Assembly: GCA_964505215.1 (NCBI GenBank)
Contig: CAZDGU010000010.1
Coordinates: 50,451-114,450 of the forward strand
DNA from: Gracilimonas sp964505215
Lineage (GTDB): Bacteria; Bacteroidota; Rhodothermia; Balneolales; Balneolaceae
Length of the DNA stretch: 64,000 nucleotides
Direction of reading: 5' to 3'
Shown: positions 17,911 to 26,376 of the stretch, piece after piece
Layout of the letters: every line of letters begins with the position of its first letter
How positions within the stretch are numbered: position 1 is the first letter of the stretch
The notes under the pieces: model-generated
The model's input: the letters and a program-made list of their open reading frames with translations, nothing else
Databases searched by the model: none
What the model was told of the DNA's origin: nothing
Translations under genes and position numbers: made by a program

Positions 17911-17959
17911 AAACCCTGCTATTTACTTAGTTAAAACTAAATAAAAGCAGGGTTTTTTT
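17911..17959 (+). terminator. Rho-independent terminator ending the flgB-flgE operon
   Basis: AAACCCTGCT (17911-17920) pairs with AGCAGGGTTT (17946-17955), continuing into seven or more T residues. An inner TTAGTT/AACTAA pairing extends the fold. It separates the structural operon from motA. Confidence 0.85.
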
Positions 17960-18084
17960 ATGCTTATGAAATTTGAAACAGTGCCGATACCTGATACTGT
18001 ATATGTTTTCTTTGAAACTGAATGTATGATGTCAGTAGAAAATAAAAACGATGAACAAAAAATAATTACCGGGAGAAACTCTAC

Positions 18085-18111
18085 TTAAGAATTTCATTTA
18101 ACTACCGATAA
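18085..18111 (+). promoter_or_regulatory. Candidate sigma-28 (FliA) promoter for motA
   Basis: ACCGATAA (18104-18111) matches 7 of 8 bases of the FliA -10 box, and TAAG at 18086-18089 resembles the -35 core TAAA with 14-bp spacing. The predicted start falls at or one base before the motA ATG at 18119, so the transcript would be leaderless or nearly so. Confidence 0.45.
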
Positions 18112-18118
18112 AACAAAT

Positions 18119-18997
18119 ATGTTAGATCGATCAACCACTATAGGATTTATTTTAGGATTTTCTCTCGTTATAGGAGCCATTGTAACGCAAGGGAGTTTAT
18201 TTATTTTCCTGAGTTTCTCTTCTTTGTTAATTGTAGTGGGCGGTATTATTAGTGCCACCATGATTAATTACAGCTTCGATAACATTAAAAACAGCTTTTC
18301 TACCATCATAAGCCTGATGAAAGTACACGCCATAGACCTGCGTACCGACATGGAAGTGATGAGTATGTTTGCCCGACGTGTCAGAGGTAACGGAATGCTT
18401 ATTCTGGATGAGGATATCAAGCACCTGAAAGATGCTTACTTGCAAAACGGACTGCAACTGGCTGTTGATGGTTTTAACCGAGAAAGCTTAGAAAGCATTT
18501 TAACCGATGAAATTAAAAGCCGGGAGCGCCAGGTAGAAATATCCATTATGGTGCTAAACTCTATGTCAGGTTATGGCCCTGCCTTTGGGATGATTGGAAC
18601 AGTAATTGGAATGGTGCTGATGCTGCAAAATATATCTGACCCCGAATCGCTGGGAGCCGGGCTTTCTGTAGCTCTTTTAACCACATTATACGGAACCGTT
18701 ATCTCTAACATGATATTCGGCCCTTTAGCCGGTAAGCTCAACTATTTGAGTGAATTAGATTTGAACCGAAAGCAAATGTTTCGGGTGGGAATACTGTCGA
18801 TGGTGGATGGAGAAAATCCCAGAATTATGGAAAAGAAGATGCTGATTTATATAGACCCGAGCAGCCGCTCAGAATATATAAAGCATCATGAAGAGCTTAA
18901 GATCATTAAAAAGCGTGACGAGAAGTTCTACAAACTTTGGATTGAACAACAGGATAAAGAATGGGAAAGTCTGAAGGAAATTCTGAAAACTGGTTAG
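18119..18997 (+). CDS. motA: Flagellar stator protein MotA
   Basis: This 292-residue protein has two N-terminal membrane helices (about 6-24 and 30-50), a large cytoplasmic loop and two more helices (about 145-170 and 178-205). PAFGMIGTVIGMV is the conserved third-helix motif and GLSVALLTTLYGT follows. MotA and MotB form the ion-driven stator that pushes on FliG. The N-terminus resembles PomA-type sodium stators as much as MotA, so the coupling ion is not decided. The gene follows a terminator and has its own candidate FliA promoter. Its 3' end overlaps motB by 37 bp. Confidence 0.95.
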   Translation: MLDRSTTIGFILGFSLVIGAIVTQGSLFIFLSFSSLLIVVGGIISATMINYSFDNIKNSFSTIISLMKVHAIDLRTDMEVMSMFARRVRGNGMLILDEDIKHLKDAYLQNGLQLAVDGFNRESLESILTDEIKSRERQVEISIMVLNSMSGYGPAFGMIGTVIGMVLMLQNISDPESLGAGLSVALLTTLYGTVISNMIFGPLAGKLNYLSELDLNRKQMFRVGILSMVDGENPRIMEKKMLIYIDPSSRSEYIKHHEELKIIKKRDEKFYKLWIEQQDKEWESLKEILKTG

Positions 18998-19701
18998 TTA
19001 CCTACAGCGACCTGGTAACGTTATTGCTGGTATTTTTTGTGCTGCTTTATACGCTTACGCCCGGTGTAGAGGATACTGCATTCGATAGTTTTATTTCATA
19101 TTTCCAGAAAAGCTCCGGCTTTTTTGATGATGCAAATATGTCCAGCCAAAATTATCAAACAACGGATAATGACGAAATGCAGGAGCTGATGGACATGCAG
19201 GAACAACGATGGGAGTCTTTCTCTGATTTTTTGGAAGAATATGATTTATCTACTGAAGTGGAAATAAAAATGATGTCAGACGGCGTAAAGATAACGCTCA
19301 ACGACTCGCTGACTTTTGAAAGCGGATCTTCAGAACTCCTGCCCAAAGCTAAAATTATATTAGAAAAAGTAGCTGAGACAATGGGCGATTGGGTTGACGA
19401 AATTGAAGTGCAGGGCCATACCGATAATGTGCCCATCGCTTCCAGCTCTTTCTACCGGTCAAACTGGCATTTGGGAGCAGCCCGATCTGTTTCCGTAGTT
19501 CAGTTTTTGCAAGAACAGGCAGACATTGCTCCCGAACATTATAAAGCAAGCAGTTTTGGAGAATACAGGCCCGTTGTTACGAATGATACTCCGGATGATC
19601 GCAGAAAAAACCGAAGAGTAGAAATTTACATTAAAGACAGAGTTGCTAAGCAACAGCTGGATACTTTTATGTCTTTAAATGAACAAGTTCCCGGTACATA
19701 A
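18961..19701 (+). CDS. motB: Flagellar stator protein MotB
   Basis: This 246-residue protein begins with NWLVTYSDLVTLLLVFFVLL, the single membrane helix of MotB. D17 is the ion-carrying aspartate. The C-terminal OmpA-like peptidoglycan-binding domain shows VQGHTDNVPIASSSF and SNWHLGAARSVSVV. It anchors the stator to the cell wall. Its ATG lies inside motA, preceded by AGGATAAAGA, so translation is coupled. No second motAB-type pair is present in the window. Confidence 0.95.
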   Translation: MGKSEGNSENWLVTYSDLVTLLLVFFVLLYTLTPGVEDTAFDSFISYFQKSSGFFDDANMSSQNYQTTDNDEMQELMDMQEQRWESFSDFLEEYDLSTEVEIKMMSDGVKITLNDSLTFESGSSELLPKAKIILEKVAETMGDWVDEIEVQGHTDNVPIASSSFYRSNWHLGAARSVSVVQFLQEQADIAPEHYKASSFGEYRPVVTNDTPDDRRKNRRVEIYIKDRVAKQQLDTFMSLNEQVPGT

Positions 19702-19725
19702 AGTAAAACCCTTTAATTGAATGGC

Positions 19726-20214
19726 ATGGCAACAGAGAAAAAGAAAAAAATCAAAAAGCGCAAAGGCAACAAACCACCGCTAAAATTTCTACGGATCGGA
19801 AAATATTTCCTGCTCATTCTTATTTTTGCCGCACAGGGTTTGGTTGCCTACGCCATAGTTGACAAATATTATCCAACGGTTTATAAAAAAATTAATGCTA
19901 AAAGCCCTGATGATTATGGCACCTATCAGCTTGAGGAGCTGGTGGTAAACCCGGCCAATACCAACGGTAAAAGATACCTTTTAGTAGAAATAAGCCTTCA
20001 ATTAGACGATAAGAAGCACATTCCGCTGCTCGAGAATAACATGATGGAACTGAAACAGGAAGTGATTGAAGCTCTATCGGTTCGCACGGTAAACCAGCTC
20101 ACCCATGTAGCCGAGCGGGAAGAGCTGCGCAGAGAACTTTCCCAAATAATTAATTCTTCGATAGGAGTACGTTCGGTACGCAATTTGTATTTCACTAAAT
20201 ATGTAATGCAATGA
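19726..20214 (+). CDS. fliL: Flagellar basal body-associated protein FliL
   Basis: This 162-residue protein starts at ATG 19726 (an in-frame TTG at 19717 would add three residues). A lysine-rich cytoplasmic start (EKKKKIKKRKG) is followed by one membrane helix (about 25-45). The periplasmic domain contains YLLVEISLQLDD and ends with the typical RNLYFTKYVMQ. FliL rings surround the stator and raise motor torque. It sits between motB and fliM as in many flagellar clusters. Confidence 0.92.
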   Translation: MATEKKKKIKKRKGNKPPLKFLRIGKYFLLILIFAAQGLVAYAIVDKYYPTVYKKINAKSPDDYGTYQLEELVVNPANTNGKRYLLVEISLQLDDKKHIPLLENNMMELKQEVIEALSVRTVNQLTHVAEREELRRELSQIINSSIGVRSVRNLYFTKYVMQ

Positions 20215-20238
20215 TTGTAACCAAGAACGGACCCTTTT

Positions 20239-21174
20239 ATGGAAGCCAGACAGCCCAATCAACATTTGGGAAATGTTAAATATGTAGAAGCCTACGATTT
20301 TAAGCAGCCCAAGCTGTTCAGTAAAGAAATCATGACTTCGCTGTATGCCATTCATGATGTTTTCTCCAGAAACTTAAGCCGGATTTTCAGCTCTTCGCTG
20401 CGCTATAAAGTTGATGTATTTCTGAAAAAAATAGATCAGCTTTCGGTAGCTGAATTTATACAAAGCATAAAAAGTCCAAGTGCTATCTACATGCTTTCTG
20501 TAGATGATTTAGAAGGAGACATCGTAGTAGTTATTCCCCCCGAATTTTGTATCCATTTAATAGAGCGGCAGAGCGGAGGCATCGGGAAAAGGCTATCCGA
20601 AAGCCGGACGCTGACGGTTATTGAAGAAAAGATTTTCTCCCGAATTATCAGCACGGTTAACACCGAAGTTATGGCCGCCTGGGAGCCGTACAAAGAGTTT
20701 CAAATAAATGAAACAATCTATCAGAGTAAGCCCGAAAACCTGCACCTCACTTCAGTAGATCCCACAATAATAGCCAAATTTATGGTTGATTTGGGCGAAG
20801 AAGAACTGGAAATAGGAGTTTCCTACTCCTACAGTTTTCTAAAAAAAGCGATGAATGATACCATCATGAAAAAAGGATTGGGAAGCCGCAAAGAACAGCT
20901 TTCTGAAGATGAGATGGAAGGGTATAAAAGAACTCTGAAAAAATCGAACATACTCGTTCAGTCGCTATTAGGCTCAACCCGACTAACGCTGAATGAAATT
21001 ATGAATCTCAAAAAAGGTGACACCATTCCTCTAAAACAAAAAACCGAACAGCCTTTGGAAATTAATGTGAATGGAAAAATGAAGATGAAAGGCTATCCCG
21101 GAGTAGTACAAGGACGCCGGGCCGTTAAAATTTTTGAACTCCTCGACAAAATTAATGAACAGGAACTGGTATAA
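20239..21174 (+). CDS. fliM: Flagellar motor switch protein FliM lacking the N-terminal CheY-binding peptide
   Basis: This 311-residue protein matches FliM from about residue 19 (YDFKQPKLFSKEIMTSLYAI) to its C-terminal SpoA domain (GDTIPLKQKTEQPLEINVNG). The usual start LSQxEIDALL plus linker, about 30-40 residues that capture phosphorylated CheY, is absent. The frame is closed by a TAA at 20218, so no upstream in-frame start can supply it. FliM forms the middle of the switch, binding FliG and FliN. The next gene is a FliY/FliN protein with a long N-terminal domain, which may carry the signal input. Identity is firm. Confidence 0.93.
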   Translation: MEARQPNQHLGNVKYVEAYDFKQPKLFSKEIMTSLYAIHDVFSRNLSRIFSSSLRYKVDVFLKKIDQLSVAEFIQSIKSPSAIYMLSVDDLEGDIVVVIPPEFCIHLIERQSGGIGKRLSESRTLTVIEEKIFSRIISTVNTEVMAAWEPYKEFQINETIYQSKPENLHLTSVDPTIIAKFMVDLGEEELEIGVSYSYSFLKKAMNDTIMKKGLGSRKEQLSEDEMEGYKRTLKKSNILVQSLLGSTRLTLNEIMNLKKGDTIPLKQKTEQPLEINVNGKMKMKGYPGVVQGRRAVKIFELLDKINEQELV

Positions 21175-21176
21175 TT

Positions 21177-22109
21177 ATGGAAAATTATAAAGAACAACTC
21201 ACCAAATATCTTCCCGAAATAGAAGCATTTTTAACTTCTGTTTTATTAGAAGAAACAAGCATTGAGCTCACCTCTTTTGAGGCTATAGAAGGGGATGCTT
21301 TTCTGGAAAAAATGGATAAGGATGATATTTTTATTCTAACCCGGGAGCACAAATCAGATTCCGATTTGATTTGTGTGCTGGATAAAACCTGGTTTGCCAT
21401 TTTATCAAGCATTATGCTGGGCGTAGATGAAAGCTCCTTCAATGAGGTTACCAAAGATCTGCTCAAAAAATTCTCATCAGAACTGGCCACTACGCTTAGC
21501 AAAAAAATGGCGGAAGATGGAAACGAGCCTCAGCTTGATGAAATGGAGATTCTCACCTTAAAAGAGCTGGAAGTTAAATTAGAGCATACAGAGTATTTCT
21601 ACGGAATGATGGAAGTAGAAGGACTGGATGATGATAAAATTCGAGCAGCTGCTTTATTTGGAAATCCTGACGCCCGGGTGATAGTGGAAGAGCCGGAAGA
21701 AGAAGAACCTGAGGAAATTGAAAATGAAGCAGCCGAAAATCCTGTCAAAGAACAAGAGCCGACCGGCGCCCCTGAGGAAGTGATTTCGGGCAGATATATT
21801 GAGTTTGAGGATTTCGAAGAAACTACGCCGTCTTTGAAAAATGGAGAAGGAAACAGCATGGAGCTTCTCAAAGACGTAGAAATGGATGTTTCCGTTGAGC
21901 TGGGCCGTATTGAACTGCCATTAGGTAAAGTACTTCAGCTCACCAAAGGCTCGGTTTTGGAACTGGAAAAATTAGCCGGTGAGCCGGTCGATATTTTGGT
22001 AAACGGCCAGCGCATAGCACATGGCGAAGTGGTAGTGATTGACGAGCATTTCGGCGTTCGTATTTCAAACCTAATTACTACGCGTCAACGCTTAGCCAAG
22101 CTCTCCTGA
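21177..22109 (+). CDS. fliY: FliN/FliY-type motor switch protein with long N-terminal domain
   Basis: This 310-residue protein ends in a FliN SpoA domain (about 235-310: VSVELGRIELPLGKVLQLTK and EVVVIDEHFGVRI). The first 160 residues form a separate alpha/beta domain reminiscent of the CheC/FliY type, and an acidic Glu/Pro-rich linker (about 165-205) joins the two. FliN/FliY proteins form the base of the C-ring; FliY can also dephosphorylate CheY. The start contains LPEIEAFL (residues 12-19), loosely like the EIDALL CheY-binding peptide missing from FliM. Whether the CheC-type catalytic residues exist could not be judged. It follows fliM by 2 bp. Confidence 0.85.
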   Translation: MENYKEQLTKYLPEIEAFLTSVLLEETSIELTSFEAIEGDAFLEKMDKDDIFILTREHKSDSDLICVLDKTWFAILSSIMLGVDESSFNEVTKDLLKKFSSELATTLSKKMAEDGNEPQLDEMEILTLKELEVKLEHTEYFYGMMEVEGLDDDKIRAAALFGNPDARVIVEEPEEEEPEEIENEAAENPVKEQEPTGAPEEVISGRYIEFEDFEETTPSLKNGEGNSMELLKDVEMDVSVELGRIELPLGKVLQLTKGSVLELEKLAGEPVDILVNGQRIAHGEVVVIDEHFGVRISNLITTRQRLAKLS

Positions 22110-22711
22110 TGGACTTCAAAAGCATACTGTCTCAGTCTTCCAAAAAGCCAACCAGCATTTTGAAAATGGTACTCGCATTTTCAGTTGCTTTGTTGGTTAT
22201 CTGGATGTTTCTGGCATCCAGAATGGAAATAACCACAAACGAAGCGAGTTCAAGCCCGGAAGTACAATTGCGTACAGAAGGCCTAAAAGCCAGCCTGATG
22301 AAAGCGGAGCCCGCAGACTCAACAGAAGCAGCAGTTGCAACAAACACAGAAGAAGTTGCCGTGCAGGCAGGAGAGGAGAAAAGCGTATTTAAAAGTGCGT
22401 TCACCACATTTGCAGTCCTTTTATCACTCTTAGGTTTGGTTTGGTTATGGGCAAAAAGAAAATCAAATCCTTCTGCCAAAACAGTGAATGGGAGAGACCT
22501 GGGCGAGCACGTATTGGGGCAAGGAGCACAGCTGAAGTTTGTAGAAATAAATAATGAAGTTTGGGTGATCGGTGTATCCACCGGTTCACTGAATTTAATG
22601 CACCGGATTCCCAGAGATGAGTGGAACGAAAACGAGGGAATGAAAGAGTCAATGGAAATGACAAAGACACCGAGTGATTTCAAATCACTGTATAAAATGT
22701 TCAAAAATTAG
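22109..22711 (+). CDS. fliO: Flagellar biosynthesis protein FliO
   Basis: This 200-residue protein has two hydrophobic helices (about 20-36 and 93-112). After the second come VNGRDLGEHVLGQGAQLKFV and NEVWVIGVSTGSLNLMHRIP, the typical FliO soluble domain. FliO assists assembly of FliP in the export gate. Most FliO proteins have one membrane helix, so the first one here could be a signal-anchor. The ATG overlaps the fliY stop (TGATG). Confidence 0.85.
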   Translation: MDFKSILSQSSKKPTSILKMVLAFSVALLVIWMFLASRMEITTNEASSSPEVQLRTEGLKASLMKAEPADSTEAAVATNTEEVAVQAGEEKSVFKSAFTTFAVLLSLLGLVWLWAKRKSNPSAKTVNGRDLGEHVLGQGAQLKFVEINNEVWVIGVSTGSLNLMHRIPRDEWNENEGMKESMEMTKTPSDFKSLYKMFKN

Positions 22712-22713
22712 AT

Positions 22714-23535
22714 ATGCCGAAATCAGTCCTTCCATATAGAATGAGCACCAAAGTTCTGTTACTGGTTATTGGCTTTTTTATGGCCTTTTCTGCCGGAACA
22801 AAAGCAGCTCCGGTATCCATGACTTCGGCAACGCTCAGCACTCCTTTACTAATACAATCAATCCCCCAAATTGATTTGTCTATCGGTGGCGCAAGCGCAC
22901 AAGACGAAGATTTTACGCTGCCTATACAAGCGCTTATCCTGATTACCATCCTTTCTTTTGGTGCTGCTTTTATTACTATGATGACCAGTTTTACCCGCAT
23001 TATAGTGGTGTTTTTCTTTTTGCGGATGGGCTTGGGTACGCAGCAGTCGCCGCCTAACCAGGTGTTGGTGGGATTAGCACTTTTCCTCACCATTTTTATC
23101 ATGAGGCCAACCTTTGACCGAATGAATGAAGAAGCCATTCAGCCATATATAAACGAAGACATGACCCAGTTTGAAGCATTGGGCGCAGCAGCCATACCTC
23201 TGAAGGAATTTATGGTTCGCCAAACCAACGACAAAGACTTACTTTACTTCATGGATATGGCAAAAATACCATCTGTTGACAGTATAGAAGAGCTTCCGTT
23301 GCACGTAGCAGTTCCCGCCTATGTACTCAGCGAGCTGCGCGTTGCATTCCAAATTGGCTTTATGATTTATCTGCCATTTATGGTGATTGATTTGGTAGTA
23401 GCTTCCATTTTACTGGCTATGGGAATTATGTTTTTGCCGCCGGTCATGGTATCGCTGCCTTTTAAAATATTAGTATTTGTACTCACCGATGGTTGGTACC
23501 TGCTGGTTCAATCACTTATCGAAAGCTTTAATTAG
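22714..23535 (+). CDS. fliP: Flagellar export gate protein FliP
   Basis: This 273-residue protein has an N-terminal cleavable-type signal sequence (to about residue 31, ...FSAGTKAAP) and four membrane helices. Family motifs include TSFTRIIVVFFFLRMGLGTQ, PPNQVLVGLALFLTIFIM and the C-terminal FQIGFMIYLPFMVIDLVVAS. Five FliP, four FliQ and one FliR form the export channel. It starts 2 bp after fliO and is followed by fliQ. Confidence 0.96.
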   Translation: MPKSVLPYRMSTKVLLLVIGFFMAFSAGTKAAPVSMTSATLSTPLLIQSIPQIDLSIGGASAQDEDFTLPIQALILITILSFGAAFITMMTSFTRIIVVFFFLRMGLGTQQSPPNQVLVGLALFLTIFIMRPTFDRMNEEAIQPYINEDMTQFEALGAAAIPLKEFMVRQTNDKDLLYFMDMAKIPSVDSIEELPLHVAVPAYVLSELRVAFQIGFMIYLPFMVIDLVVASILLAMGIMFLPPVMVSLPFKILVFVLTDGWYLLVQSLIESFN

Positions 23536-23543
23536 GGGATATT

Positions 23544-23813
23544 ATGAATATAGAAACCGCACTTTATTGGCTGCAAGAAATGCTCACGGCCGTAGTAGTA
23601 CTGGCCGCTCCGGTAATGACCGGCGCGCTGATAGTTGGATTAGCCGTAGCTATTTTTCAAGCCGCCACGTCTATTCAGGAAATGACGTTAAGCTATATAC
23701 CCAAAATGATAGTAGTGGTGGTGATTCTGTTCTTTTCCTTTGGCTTTATGCTACAGTTTGCCGTCGATTTTGTGCAACGTATTTTTGAGTTCATTCCCGA
23801 AATTATAAACTGA
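23544..23813 (+). CDS. fliQ: Flagellar export gate protein FliQ
   Basis: At 89 residues with two membrane helices it has the exact FliQ size. The motif LAVAIFQAATSIQEMTLSYI followed by PKMIVVVVILF is diagnostic. It is preceded by an AGGGGATATT site and lies between fliP and fliR, the standard order. Confidence 0.96.
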   Translation: MNIETALYWLQEMLTAVVVLAAPVMTGALIVGLAVAIFQAATSIQEMTLSYIPKMIVVVVILFFSFGFMLQFAVDFVQRIFEFIPEIIN

Positions 23814-23856
23814 TTCGGCTTATGCTTTCCCGGAAATCAAACCTGAGGTAGCCGGT

Positions 23857-24645
23857 ATGGACGATTTAACCGTTGACATGATTTTGTCGGTATTTTTGGT
23901 GTTCACCCGTGTGGCCGCCTTAATGATGACGGGGCCTTTCTTTAATTCAGGTGCTTTTCCAAAACCGGTACGCCTGTACTTTGCCATCGCTACTACCATT
24001 CTTTTATTTGGGGTGATTCCGGGCAACAATATTTTTGTATCCGCCAGCGACGGCACCATTTTTATTATGACAGCCATTATTATGGAAGTACTGGTAGGTA
24101 TGGCATTAGGGCTGGTAGGCCAGTTGGTGTTTGCGGGACTTGAAATGGCAGGGATGCTCATCAGCTTAAACACCGGACTGAGTTTTGCCAATATGGTAGA
24201 TATAACCACCAAGCAGCAAAACTCTGTGCTCAGTAATTTGTTTAGAATGATAGCCGTGCTCGTGTTTTTATCCATCGATGGTGATAAAATATATCTTAGC
24301 GCGCTACGGCGGAGTTTTGAGCTGGTTCCTGTACATGAGGCACAAATTCATCTTGCCGGACCGTACATGCTCGAAATAGCTACCTACCTATTCACCATAG
24401 GCGTTCAAATTGCTTCCCCCTTCATTATAGTGCTGTTTTTGCTGGACGTTTCATTAGCTATTTTTGCACGTATCATGCCGCAGGCAAACATGATGTTTAT
24501 TGCATTACCCATCAAATTTGGAGTAGGAATTGCACTGCTGATGCTGGCCATTCCATACCTGCCCACAGCCTTCGATATGATGTTTGGCCACTTATTCGAC
24601 TTCTTTAGCGAAGTGCTGGGTGTGCTCTCTCCATCACCATCCTAA
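23857..24645 (+). CDS. fliR: Flagellar export gate protein FliR
   Basis: This 262-residue protein with about six membrane helices includes VFTRVAALMMTGPFF near the start, the conserved MGLALGLVGQLVFAGLE-like segment (MALGLVGQLVFAGLEMAG) and the IMPQANMMFIALPIKFGVG motif near the end. It completes the export gate with FliP and FliQ. A GAGGTAG site precedes ATG 23857. In Bacillus-type order flhB would follow; here the next genes are on the other strand and the stop codons are directly adjacent (TAATTA). Confidence 0.95.
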   Translation: MDDLTVDMILSVFLVFTRVAALMMTGPFFNSGAFPKPVRLYFAIATTILLFGVIPGNNIFVSASDGTIFIMTAIIMEVLVGMALGLVGQLVFAGLEMAGMLISLNTGLSFANMVDITTKQQNSVLSNLFRMIAVLVFLSIDGDKIYLSALRRSFELVPVHEAQIHLAGPYMLEIATYLFTIGVQIASPFIIVLFLLDVSLAIFARIMPQANMMFIALPIKFGVGIALLMLAIPYLPTAFDMMFGHLFDFFSEVLGVLSPSPS

Positions 24646-24903
24646 TTAAACCTGGAGATCAATATTACCGCCTTTTTTATCATTTATATCCGGCGGTTTA
24701 TTGGTTTTCTTTTGGGGTGATTTCACCTTCAGCTCAGAAAGTGATTCGGGACTCAGAGAAAGCTCATCTTCAATATTAAACGGGGCACGCTTATTTTCAT
24801 CCCGATCTTCTCGACCTTTTTTATGGCGGTCCCTTTCCTCTTGCTTATGCTTTAAAAGCTCAGGCAGCTTGGTAAAACGCGTTATTTTAGGAACCAGAGA
24901 CAT
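24646..24903 (-). CDS. Small charged uncharacterised protein at the junction of the two flagellar arms
   Basis: This 85-residue, highly charged and probably disordered protein (Lys/Asp/Glu/Arg-rich middle, ERDRHKKGREDRDENKRAPF) has no membrane segment. It has a good AGGA site 8 bp before the ATG at 24903, supporting a real gene. The C-terminus GGNIDLQV resembles the GRNIDTRI end of the small protein at 7447. Its stop abuts the fliR stop. No family recognised; a flagellar link is inferred from location only. Confidence 0.5.
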   Translation of the reverse strand: MSLVPKITRFTKLPELLKHKQEERDRHKKGREDRDENKRAPFNIEDELSLSPESLSELKVKSPQKKTNKPPDINDKKGGNIDLQV

Positions 24904-25014
24904 GATTGAAATCCTGAAATAGAGGTTGTAACTCCATTATCGGTTTAAAAACCCGAAAGTTAAATTAGAATGATTTGCAACAAGCCAAACACTTTCGGCT
25001 GTTAGGCCAAAAAA

Positions 25015-25350
25015 CCACCTTTGCGAGGCGCTGCCCTGTAAAACTTCGCTCATTATCCCAACCGCCGAAGCAATCTCGGGAATTCAGCAGCAGGTTCCAA
25101 CAACGTCCACTTTGCCGCTATTTTTGATTTGAACCGGGTGGTTCAGTATGGCACTCCCAACGGGGTCGTTGGGAGCGAGGAAAAAATTAAAAGCTGTTAA
25201 ACCAAACAAACACAACTATATATCAACGTGTTCTTCTTCTTTGGAAGGAAGAGACAGAGGAGGTCGAAATGGTGGAATCTTCTCATATTTATTTTAAGTA
25301 AATATTTGATTTGCGAAGGATCGAACGATCGATTAGCGATGGACGATTTT
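25015..25350 (+). repeat. Dispersed intergenic repeat, copy A
   Basis: The stretch shares long blocks with 62144-62463 and its first third with 61929-62023. Shared blocks include CCGCCGAAGCAATCTCGGG, GAACCGGGTGGTTC, CTCCCAACGGGGTCGTTGGG and the end GATGGACGATTT. A perfect 8-bp hairpin CTCCCAAC/GTTGGGAG lies at 25154-25175 and a second, imperfect 9-bp hairpin at 25233-25253. No ORF is convincing inside it. The rest of the 24904-25605 gap shows nothing beyond a low-complexity AGCTGACAGCTGGAGAC-type segment near 25440. Confidence 0.8.
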
Positions 25351-25605
25351 TAAGCAACTCCATCATTTGGCTCAGTTTGAATATGTTAGCGATGTTTTAT
25401 CCTTGAGAGCCGGGTGATTTGTTATAAGGATTTTGCAGAGAGCTGACAGCTGGAGACTGAAAGCTGAAAACCACCCCACCGAATAGCAAAGTGAAGAATA
25501 TCCATGAAAACAACTCGTATGCCAAACAACGAAAGTTATTGGCAGCCCCCATATTCAAAGGCTCGTAGGTTACCCCTTTAATAATCTGCAAAAGATTACT
25601 TTACC

Positions 25606-26376
25606 TTAGTCCGAGTACGTCATTTGTTCCTGGTGCAGGTTGTGCTTCAGCTGAATGAGTAATTTTCCGACAATTTGGGAAATACGAGCTTCGGTAAGCT
25701 CCAAAAGCAAGGCAATCTCACTCATTGTCATGTCTTCATAATAATAAAGCATCAGAATCAGGCGATCGCGTTCTTTTAGCTTCCCGATTTGTTTTTTGAG
25801 AGCCTCTGAGCGCTCCTTGTCTTCTAAATTAGTATCCGGCTTATCGGCGTTGGGATCTTCCTGCATGTCGTAAAAAGAGTTCGGGCTATCCGAAAAAGCA
25901 GGTTTATCCAGCGAAAGCGCATTGCGCTGCTGTACGTTCGACAGCAGCTTGTAATAATCATTCAGTGGCATTTCCAGTTCGTCAGCAATTTCTTCATCGG
26001 AAGGCTCACGCCCCAAAATCTGGCTTTTTTGCTGGATGATTTCCTTAATCTTACCATAATTTTTACGCTGTTTACGAGGCAGCTGATCTATGCTGCGCAA
26101 ATAATCAACAATACTGCCGCGAATTCGATAATATGCAAAGGTGTTGAACTGAATATTGCGATCACAGTCATAGGAATCGAGCGCCTGCAAAAGGCCAATA
26201 ATGCCGGAGCTCTCCAAATCCTCGTGGTGAGCCAGCGGCTGATCGGGACGATTGATTTTTCCAAGAATGCTGCGAATGAGCGGAATGGATTTGCTGATAA
26301 TGGAATTACGCAATCCATCTGCCGGATTTTTGCAATACAGTTCTACTAACTCTTGCAGAGTTTTATTTTCCATCAT
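25606..26376 (-). CDS. fliA: Flagellar sigma factor FliA (sigma-28)
   Basis: This 256-residue sigma-70-family protein lacks region 1. Region 2 shows DLESSGIIGLLQALDSYD and FNTFAYYRIRGSIVDYLRS, the FliA/WhiG/SigD form. Region 3 shows REPSDEEIADELEM. Region 4 has RLILMLYYYEDMTMSEIALL and LTEARISQIVGKLL with the helix-turn-helix. It directs late flagellar and motility genes; an anti-sigma FlgM is not in the window. Its ATG overlaps the stop of the small membrane gene upstream. The start may be ATG 26376 or 26373. Confidence 0.94.
   Translation of the reverse strand: MMENKTLQELVELYCKNPADGLRNSIISKSIPLIRSILGKINRPDQPLAHHEDLESSGIIGLLQALDSYDCDRNIQFNTFAYYRIRGSIVDYLRSIDQLPRKQRKNYGKIKEIIQQKSQILGREPSDEEIADELEMPLNDYYKLLSNVQQRNALSLDKPAFSDSPNSFYDMQEDPNADKPDTNLEDKERSEALKKQIGKLKERDRLILMLYYYEDMTMSEIALLLELTEARISQIVGKLLIQLKHNLHQEQMTYSD

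Noticed and set aside
22132..22704. 190-residue ORF antisense to fliO
   Set aside because: It is a shadow of the clearly recognisable fliO gene on the plus strand.
24701..24922. Plus-strand 73-residue ORF opposite the small charged minus-strand gene
   Set aside because: It is serine-rich antisense sequence; the minus-strand ORF has a good ribosome-binding site.
25397..25591. 64-residue minus-strand ORF between the repeat copy A and fliA
   Set aside because: It runs through low-complexity AGCTGACAGCTGGAGACTG-type sequence, has no ribosome-binding site and no recognisable protein character.
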